In this document: one piece after another, positions 57,001 to 64,000 of the stretch
Layout: each line of letters starts with the position of its first letter
Position numbering within the stretch: the stretch's first letter is position 1
From: Galaxea fascicularis
Taxonomy: Eukaryota; Cnidaria; Anthozoa; Scleractinia; Euphylliidae
Assembly: GCA_948470475.1 (NCBI GenBank)
Contig: OX419341.1
Span: 25,514,278-25,578,277, forward strand
Direction: 5' to 3'
DNA length: 64,000 nucleotides
Notes under the pieces: model-generated
What the model was told of the DNA's origin: nothing
What the model saw: the letters and a program-made list of their open reading frames with translations, nothing else
Database searches by the model: none
Translations under genes and position numbers: made by a program

Positions 57001-58258
57001 ATCTCAAAGCTCTGTGAACCTCTCCTCGCTACCCGTGTACGTATGTGTTACCAACATTAGGTCTGGAACGAAATCAGGGTTCATTTTCAGCTTTTTAGAT
57101 CCCGCTTCTATTACAATGGGTAAACCTTAGTAGGAACATTAAATTCAAGCATTGCAAATATGTTCTTGAAGATCGCTAGAGGGAAGGGGAGCATTAGCTT
57201 ACGTGTAGCCGTATCCACCTTCCCAACCGAGATAAAACGTTTTTCCTCGGGGGGGGGGGGGGGTATGGGAGGCTTCGGATGTAGCTGAACAGTCGAAGTT
57301 GATACAGTTCATGTTTGGCAAATGCTAATTGATTGATTGACTGTCTGTTTGATTTACTCACTGACTGACTGATTGGTTGATTAATTCCTTTATCCATACG
57401 TTTAATCATTTACAGGTGCTAAACTACACAGACGTTAGTCCAGAAAATTCTTACTCGATTGGCTCACTGGGCACGCGCAGTGTACCTCTTCAGTTTGACT
57501 TCCCTTGTTGCGTAGCTACCTACAAGGGTTTTATCTATACCGCTGACCGCAATAACTGCCGTGTTCTGGTGTTCGATTCTCTAGGTGAATTAACCCGTGA
57601 ACCCATTGAATTCGGAAACACAGGTCCCGTTGCCATTGCAGTGAATAAGCGAGGGAACATTGTAGCAACCGACTCTCAGATCATCAAGGTTTTTAGCTCC
57701 GATGGTGCATTATCGCACAATTTTCTTCCTGTCTACAGTAAGAAAGATTCCCGACCAGAAATCTCTGCTTTAACTGTAGACCGTGAAGGGATCATTTTAG
57801 CAGCTGACAGATCAAATCATAGAATCCAGAAATTTCGCATCGACGGTCATTTCCTGGGCTTTCTAGGCGGCTCAATGTATCTACAGTACCCCAGCGGTGT
57901 AACCGTCACGAAAAATAACGACGTCATCATTTCCGAATGTGAGAGACATCAACTTAAAATCTTTCACGAACAGGACCATAACAGATCTTTTACCGTTCTC
58001 GGTCGAAGTGGAGTTGGCAGAGATCAAGTCAGGAATCCCAGAGGACTCTGTGTGGACAATATGGGGAATATCCTGGTTGCCGACAGCCTAAATCACCGCA
58101 TTCAAGTAATTGACTTGGAGGGAAATTTTATCGGCAGCTTTGGGAGGTTGGGTTCAGGTTCTGGATGTTTGGATACCCCGTATGCAGTCACAGTCAACCG
58201 TCGGGGTCACGTGATTGTTGCAGACAGCGGCAATCACCGTGTAACGTTCTTTACCTAG
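54007..58258 (+). CDS. DED-coiled-coil-NHL protein, 3 exons, 643 residues
   Basis: Exons 54007-54322, 56099-56871 and 57416-58258 join in frame (phase 1, then phase 0) with GT-AG sites, 1932 nt. Residues about 12-94 form a death effector domain: six amphipathic helices with SKLKDGFDLIHILQNYGLV and FLRKLLQDCGLFSLIELLDEY, like the FADD/caspase-8 DEDs. Residues about 106-360 are a long heptad-rich coiled coil (MERQMEELNNCAARGNDLKQ onward). Residues 364-643 contain six NHL repeats, e.g. NPRGLCVDNMGNILVADSLN and TPYAVTVNRRGHVIVADSGN, a complete six-bladed propeller. DEDs assemble death/inflammatory signalling platforms; NHL propellers bind RNA or protein. The layout mimics TRIM-NHL proteins with a DED in place of RING/B-box. 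An in-frame ATG at 53884 would add 41 residues; I chose 54007 for its Kozak context and domain position. Exon joining awaits transcript support. Confidence 0.8.
54461..55013. mobile_element. TIR element with GGGCCTGTTTACA ends, intron 1 of the DED-NHL gene
   Basis: GGGCCTGTTTACACGG and GGTGCCCCGGCTAACCG at the left pair with CGGTTAGCCGGGGCACC and TGTAAACAGGCCC at the right. The GC-rich arms contrast with an AT-rich centre. 553 bp, non-coding. Confidence 0.85.
57249..57263 (+). repeat. Poly-G run of 15 in intron 2 of the DED-NHL gene
   Basis: Uninterrupted G15, followed by GATT/GACT-type low complexity at about 57324-57380. Confidence 0.95.
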
Positions 58259-58745
58259 GTTTGATAACCTAAAAGATGATGATAAAGGGTATTTACGTGA
58301 CTCGTAATAGGCCCTTTTCCCCAGTGAAATCTAAAATGGCTATTTTTTTTCCTCGTGAATCGTGATCTCCATAGTGGCCCATATAGTTAAGTGTGATTTT
58401 ACAAAATTATTTTTCATGAAACGAGAATTAAATGTTAAATTCGCCGTGAACCGTGATTTTCATTCTGTATTTGTTTATTGTGAATTTTGCAAGGACCGTT
58501 TTATTTTCCGTGAAACGTGATCAAGACACCCCTTTTACCACCCTCCTAATACGCTTTCCTTGATACGAACACAAATACCTGCAACGTATGGCCTCAAACT
58601 TACCTATGATACCAGTTTTACACAAGTAGCCTCTTTGAAGCTTGCACCAGCAGAGCATTCCTTTGAACAGTGAGCTAACCTCAAAATCTAACACCATGCA
58701 AGTTTCCTCATTAAAAAAGGCACGCCATAGAAATATCTGTTATAA

Positions 58746-58751
58746 AATAAA
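58746..58751 (+). terminator. Possible poly(A) signal of the DED-NHL gene
   Basis: AATAAA about 490 bp past the stop codon; the first canonical signal downstream. Confidence 0.4.
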
Positions 58752-58834
58752 ACTATTTATTTGTACAAAGCTGATTGTGACTTTATAAGCTGGGTAAAAA
58801 CGGGAATGGGACCACTCACCCACACTTGGACCAC

Positions 58835-59500
58835 TATGGGTGTGCAGTGGGAATCACCTCTTCTTATACTGTTGAAAATTCACAACGTAACGGCTACGAT
58901 GAAAATTATTTGGATTAGCCAGAGAACGCTACGCAGTTAACGCCGCCTTAAACCGGCGCTTTTGTCAAAATCGTCCCATGTTGCTTTCAGAATTTTTGGA
59001 CAGCTGAGTGTTATTTGATTTCACAATGCAGTGAGAAGACCGAAGAGCGCCCTTGATCTCGACACAGGCTAATTACATTCAGTTTTTCAGTGAGTTCATG
59101 CGCATTGCATTTAACGAATTTCTCTTAGTTTTCCCAGTGAAACAACACTAAGCAATTAACACGTTAAGGTGGCTCTCTTGCCAGATCGTGCCACGTTGCT
59201 TCTGGTTTGTGCTTATATTTCACAAGGCTGAAGGCAGCGTGAAGACCAACGGTCACCCTTGATCATTACTTCGACTACTTACATCTTGTAAGTCGGTGCC
59301 GAGCGAGCGTTTTAACAAAAAGCCGCGTAACGTGAAATTTATTAATTCACTTTTACTTATTAACGGGAGAAAAGTTTTACTCAGTTTTACTTCCTTAAGC
59401 TAGAAACATTTAACTTCTCGTTTTCAGCGAAGCAGATACTGATACAGTTTTCAAGAACGAAAGTTACTTCCTAGTTGAGAAAAATCGCATTTTTCATAGC
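58835..59500 (-). repeat. Dispersed repeat of about 700 bp with TATA-like box (copy 2)
   Basis: Reverse complement of the segment at 16780-17522. Landmarks include CAGTTTTCAAGAACG at 59441-59455, the doubled GTCCCATGTTGCTT/GTGCCACGTTGCTTC motif, TTTGGATTAGCCAGAGAAC, and on the reverse strand AACAGTATAAGAAGAGGTGA, where copy 1 has TATAAAAAG. It diverges from copy 1 by many substitutions and small gaps. Confidence 0.7.
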
Positions 59501-59550
59501 AAACGGAGTTGGACTGCGTTAGTCTGCGTTAAACTGCAAGCAGCGACGAA

Positions 59551-59637
59551 CGAGCGCGAAGCGCGAGCGAGCGGAAATTGGCGCGAAATTAAGCCGCCTT
59601 CCGCTCGCCCCAATTTCTGCTCGCTCGCGCTTCGCCA
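59551..59637. repeat. GC-rich inverted repeat (GCGCGAAGCGCGAGCGAGC)
   Basis: GCGCGAAGCGCGAGCGAGCG then GAAATTGG is mirrored by CCAATTTC and GCTCGCTCGCGCTTCG about 30 bp on. Confidence 0.75.
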
Positions 59638-59851
59638 AATCAAAGGTTCCCCTTTTTCTAGATCATTTGTCTGCCGTTTTTGCGCTCGTCTCCACAGATA
59701 CAGCAAGATGTATTTTTTTCGTTTATTTTGGAGCTAACCAATCAGGGAGCATAAGAGTAGCACAGTTTTTCCTGCCCGATGCACGCATTAAAGAGACTCG
59801 GCTTGGGTCAAGTCAAATTGTCGACTGCGTAGGGAGGGGATCGTAGGGCAG

Positions 59852-59866
59852 GTTACCAAGGTAAAC
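59852..59866. promoter_or_regulatory. X-box-like RFX site next to the DNAAF6 start
   Basis: GTTACCAAGGTAAAC is a near-palindrome fitting the X-box GTNRCC(N0-3)RGYAAC with one mismatch. It lies four bases before the start codon. RFX factors control many ciliary genes in animals; function here is inferred. Confidence 0.45.
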
Positions 59867-59869
59867 AAG

Positions 59870-62800
59870 ATGGCGTTCGACCCGGGCAGAATTGCAGCAT
59901 TGTCAGAGCTACTAAAACCACCACAAGAGGACAGCGATAGCTCTGAAGTAATTGATAATATCTCCTTAGCTTCTCGTGAAAGTGATTTTAATTGCACTGG
60001 GGAAAAAATGGTAGCTTGGTTTTGTTCTTCGTCGTAGGATGAAAAGCCGTCAACGAAGAAGAAAATTACTTCTGTGACTCCTGGAAGCATTGGACCACCA
60101 AAGAAGATCGAGAAACGTGGTAAGTATTAATGATATTTCTTCAAAATCAAAAACAATCTCATAGATCTCGAATTCCCATCTTCTATCCAATCAGCTCCTA
60201 GATCAAGGATCCAACATGCTATGCTCCAGCCCTACCCAAGTGTTTTGGCGTACAGTTACTCTTGTACGAACTGTTCGGGTATGGAACAAACTGTCAACTC
60301 AAACAGTCCAAGCTAAGACAATCACTTCTTTTAAGTCACTAGCCATGTGGGACATTCAGAACATGAAGACCCCGAACCACCTGAAAAGACTTTGAACTAT
60401 TTGCTTTCGCTGTTTCTTTTGGTCTTTACAGATGTATATACTTATTCATAGTGGATTATTGTTTTATTTGAATTCGTTATTTTATATCTCCCAGTGTTAG
60501 CCTAGCTATTTGGGAGTATAAGTTCCAAGTTCCAAGTTCCAAGATATATTTGAACTGAGTTTTCGCTTTTTTTGTAAAGATAATTATGTCCTTCTGCCTT
60601 GCAAGTTCTCAATTGTTCAATGAACTTTAGCATAAGTGTGCGCTGCACCTATTCTTTGATGGAGCAATCAAAGAATAGTAATCTCCGTCACGATCCGTAC
60701 GATTCTCTTAACGCTTACCTCCAACAACTGTGTCTGTCAAATCCGTCACTTATATGGAAAACGTGCCCTATAATCAGCAGCAGCAGTGTTCTAAACTGAA
60801 CACAACTTTGTCTGCTTTGTTTATGGAGTACTTTTATATAGTTACATGCAAGTGTTAATCTTTATGAATACTTGTAATCTCCTTCATATGTAAAGTGCAT
60901 TGAGTATCAGCAGAAGCATATAACCTCAAGGTTTTATGCTTCTGGTATCAGAGATAGTACATCACCATCATAGTCGTTGTTATCCTCTAGTCATATAGTT
61001 GTACAATATATGGCATTGGTAATTTTTCGACAATAGGTGAAAGGTCAGCTCTGCTCTGGTATTAGTTACAGCTGTGGTAAGCTCACTGTTTTCCCACACA
61101 GAAGTATTTAAGTGATTTCTTTCATATGCATCATTCACAGAAGTATTTGTATGATAGTGTCCTCAAAACTGCTTTAACTAAGGTGGAGCCCCTGAGAGAA
61201 CACAACTGAAAAGCAGTGATATTTGGACTGAAGAAGAGGCTCCCAAGGGTGGTCATGGAGAGGATGAATTTGATCCCAGACCAGCCCCAGAGTAAGTTGA
61301 AAGATATATGTTGTCAATTCACAGGCAGCCCAATCGTGATTTGTGTCATCAAAAGTTGATATAGAAAAATTGACCATGAAATACCTAGAATTCCAACAAA
61401 CCGAGTAGCGGTGGAAATATTAGGAAGTTTAAGCAACGAGAACGCCACAAAACAATGGGCTTAATGAGCAAAAACAATCGCTCTGCACGTGCGTTTACAA
61501 TTTGGTACATTTTTTTGCCGTCCTCTGCGAAATAACAACGTGAAATGACCAAATTTTAGGTTTTCTCGAGAACGCGAGTGTATTACCACAAAAACTTCTT
61601 TCTTTTTCTTTGCTTTTACACCGTTCACAGAAATTTAGACCCTGGACAGCTCGCCAACATTTTGCATATTAAACAAATTGAAATAATTACGAAAAAGTTA
61701 TGAAAACGAGAAGTTATATTTTGAAATGACGTTCTCGTTGCCGTCGCCGTCGTCGTTGCTTAAACTCCCTATTAATAATCTAGCCAAATAAAACCTTCCT
61801 TCCTTCACTCTACTGTTTCTTGTCACTTTCTGGGACGTCTAAATGCAATACAGTGTACCAACGCTTTTTTTCTACCTGGGATTTAAAAAAGGAATGGTAT
61901 TGCATTTAGATGTCCCCGATTGAGCTGCCTGAGGTTAATTATGCACTTTAACCATTACATTCACTCAGTGCACAAAAAAGTGTAAATGCTTTTAATTTAG
62001 CAAATAAAATGGCATATGTTAACCTAATATCACCTCATCTTATGGCACCAAAGCAAATTTTATTACAGATAAAAATAGAGATATCTGGTTCAAGTGACGG
62101 CTGTCCCCTTTCCTGAGAATAAATACTGAAGTCAGTGCAATAAAGATGAGATGAGCATCCCCATGTGCTGTATAATAACTACATTTTATAGTAGGTCAAA
62201 CAAGAGGAAAGCTGTCTCCAATAAGTAATTTTTTCTGACAAATTGGCCAAAAAAGGACATGCATGACAGGTAGGAAAATATTGGGAGGTGACCAGCACAT
62301 ACCATCTGGCATTTGAGTGGCCAATCAGTGCATTTAAATAGCACAACGCTCTGATCCAAGTGTTAAGCAGTTTTTAATAGCACTTGATGTTTGTCCAAGA
62401 AAAATATGTGATTCACTCCAGAAGTGAATTTTCCTAATTAGGTATGAAATGGTGTTCAAGCAAGCAGTAACATCAGAGGACATGTACCTACAGATGAGTG
62501 GTAGAAACCCATCAACTACAAGCTGTGAAGATTTGGTGGTGAGCATGTGTTTAGTTGGGTTTACAGGTCCCATGCATTGATGTTGAAGCAGGCCATTTTC
62601 CCAGCCTTGTTATAAAGATACATGTAACAAACCTGTATAAACGTATATTGGTAAATTATTTTCAAACATCTAAAATAATATGCAAGGGAAGTGGTATTAT
62701 TCCCAGAGGCAGCGGGAGCAGCACTAAGAAACTTGCTACTGATATAACCTACCGGTTCCATCATCTGTCGGGTTCAAGACACAGAATTCTGGTGATATCA

Positions 62801-63767
62801 GGTCCTATGCTTTCCCTCACTAGTTTATCTCTTTCAGATTAAAATCAAGCTTCCAAACACTGAGTACAGTGATGTCAATTTGGATGTCACAGAAACCTTT
62901 CTTGACTGCAGGACACCTAAATAGTAAGTTAATCCTGGTGCATGTATATCCTGTCCTGTTTGTTATTTGTTCTTTTTCAAACAGTTTTTATTTACAGAAA
63001 AAAATTGTACTCCACAAGATGACCATTTACTGGCTGGCTTACCTAGTCACATTTAATTTACAAGATATTCTTGACTCAGGGCTTGAATTTAATTTTTGGA
63101 TGACTAACCCTTTGGGTTTGTAGACATCTTTTTTACCAACCAAATTATAAAGTTTGGTATCCAAGCTCACAACTTTCGATATCTCAAATATTGAAAATTT
63201 TGTTACAACGACTAGAACAAATAGTTGAAATTGCACTGGTGATCTTAAAAAGCATTGACAATTAAGCACCTATTTTATAACAACACATAAACCGTTCCTA
63301 AAAATTAACATTTCTTTGTGAACATAATTTAAATGTGTAAGAAAATTTTTCTTAACCATGTCAGGTTAGTTGGACACATTTTTAGTAACCAAACATTGAA
63401 AATTTATTACAAACCGGTAATTTTAAGCCCTGCTTGTCACTTTAAGCCACATCTCACAAGCTTTACTTTTTCATTTACTGGCATGGTTTTGTTAAAACCC
63501 ATTGTGGCACCTTAGTTTGGGCGTCACATTGTTCATTACGTGTGTATATCAATCTGAACTTCATAATTTGTTTGGGGAGCGCTTGAACGTTATGATTACG
63601 CATGATTGACCCTCACACCATGAACCTTTTTGCTTTCCAGTAAACTTGGTTTGCATCTTCCTCATCCAGTTGACAGTAAAAATGGCAAAGCACAATGGGA
63701 TAAGAGCAGAGACCTCCTTACTGTTACAGTTAGATTAGTCCGGGAATATGACTTCCTAACTCAATAA
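59870..63767 (+). CDS. DNAAF6: Dynein axonemal assembly factor 6 (PIH1D3), 6 exons, complete
   Basis: Exons: 59870-59947, 60038-60119, 61183-61291, 62442-62538, 62838-62923, 63641-63767. All are GT-AG and in phase, 579 nt, 192 residues (human 214). The protein is a PIH-family co-chaperone that works with HSP90/HSP70 in the cytoplasm to pre-assemble axonemal dynein arms. Recognisable segments are ALSELLKPPQEDSDSSE, SVTPGSIGPP, SDIWTEEEAPKGGHGEDEFD, PRPAPEYEMVFKQAVTSEDM, then the CS-like domain LVIKIKLPNTEYSDVNLDVT, ETFLDCRTPKYKLGLHLPHP and RDLLTVTVRLVREYDF. These line up with PIH1D3 in order. The N terminus is shorter than in vertebrates. Intron 1 is only 90 bp. AATAAA at 63763-63768 overlaps the stop codon. 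Confidence 0.93.
60200..60543 (+). mobile_element. LINE 3' terminal fragment with (AGTTCCA)n tail, DNAAF6 intron 2
   Basis: The frame VFWRTVTLVRTVRVWNKLST through FKSLAMWDIQNMKTPNHL, ending in a stop, is the C-terminal end of a non-LTR reverse transcriptase. A short A/T-rich UTR and three to four AGTTCCA units at 60519-60543 follow. Only the extreme 3' end is present. Confidence 0.75.
61421..61771. mobile_element. TIR element with AGGGAGTTTAAG ends (copy 2), DNAAF6 intron 3
   Basis: Left TAGGAAGTTTAAGCAACGAG and right CGTTGCTTAAACTCCCTA are inverted repeats. The interior shares CACAAAACAATGGGCTTAAT and GCAAAAACAATCGCTCTGCA-type sequence with the reverse complement of the 15088-15473 element. 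Confidence 0.85.
63078..63431. mobile_element. TIR element with AGGGCTTGAA ends, DNAAF6 intron 5
   Basis: AGGGCTTGAATTTAATTTTT at the left and AATTTTAAGCCCT at the right are inverted. The terminal AGGGCTTGAA is shared with the element at 34792-36535, suggesting one family. Non-coding. Confidence 0.6.
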
Positions 63768-64000
63768 ACAAAGGGATATATAAACTATTTCGAGACATAC
63801 AGGAAATGAATGTGCTCTAATTGCCAAAGCTGGAAAGAAAATGCTGAGGTGCAGCAACAAGATTCCGTGACATGCGTACTTGATCTCTCCAACAAGTCTC
63901 AACGAAGACCTGTTGTTACAAGAGTAACCAGTAGACGGTGTGTTGGAGAGGTGTAATGAACCGCGTAAAGATCAAGATCAAGATCAAGATCTTATCCCAA
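63768..64000. other. Downstream flank of DNAAF6
   Basis: No gene recognised. A (GATCAA)n microsatellite sits at about 63968-63992. Confidence 0.5.

Overview
This window is animal nuclear DNA. It holds spliced genes with GT-AG introns, AATAAA poly(A) signals, tRNA-derived SINEs, LINE 3' fragments and a dense layer of short inverted-repeat elements. The gene set (DLD, SLC25A20, TMEM187-like, DNAAF6) and an expanded death-domain/NHL type gene fit an early-branching metazoan. My best guess is an anthozoan cnidarian such as a stony coral, inferred from general style and not proven by a marker gene.

Layout. 1-737 (-) is most of a TMEM187-like membrane protein, divergent from DLD. 1038-14478 (+) is a complete 19-exon dihydrolipoamide dehydrogenase gene that reconstructs to 509 codons, with introns carrying a SINE, LINE pieces and several inverted-repeat elements. 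14.7-21 kb is repeat-rich intergenic DNA, with one weak two-exon candidate gene driven by a TATA box inside a dispersed repeat. 21036-28180 is a 7.1-kb tandem array of a perfect 20-bp unit (357 copies), with a block of 34 variant units near its right end. 29294-39583 (+) is a complete 11-exon mitochondrial carnitine/acylcarnitine carrier (313 codons), whose intron 7 holds a LINE nested in another element. 40.4-52.2 kb holds four unrecognised single-exon genes rich in charged residues (three on -, one on +). 54007-58258 (+) is a three-exon gene that joins a death-effector domain, a long coiled coil and a six-repeat NHL propeller. 59870-63767 (+) is a complete six-exon DNAAF6/PIH1D3 dynein-arm assembly factor gene.

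Function. DLD and the SLC25A20-type carrier both serve mitochondrial fuel oxidation (the E3 subunit of 2-oxoacid dehydrogenases, and import of acylcarnitines), but they are separated by intergenic DNA and there is no sign of co-regulation. DNAAF6 is a cytoplasmic factor for axonemal dynein assembly and has an RFX X-box-like palindrome next to its start codon. The DED-coiled-coil-NHL gene is the most unusual coding feature: it has the TRIM-NHL layout, but an apoptosis/innate-immunity adaptor domain replaces RING/B-box. The 20-bp array is the most unusual non-coding feature.

Limits. Exon joins were made by eye from reading frame, splice sites and family knowledge. No alignment, transcript or database search was run.
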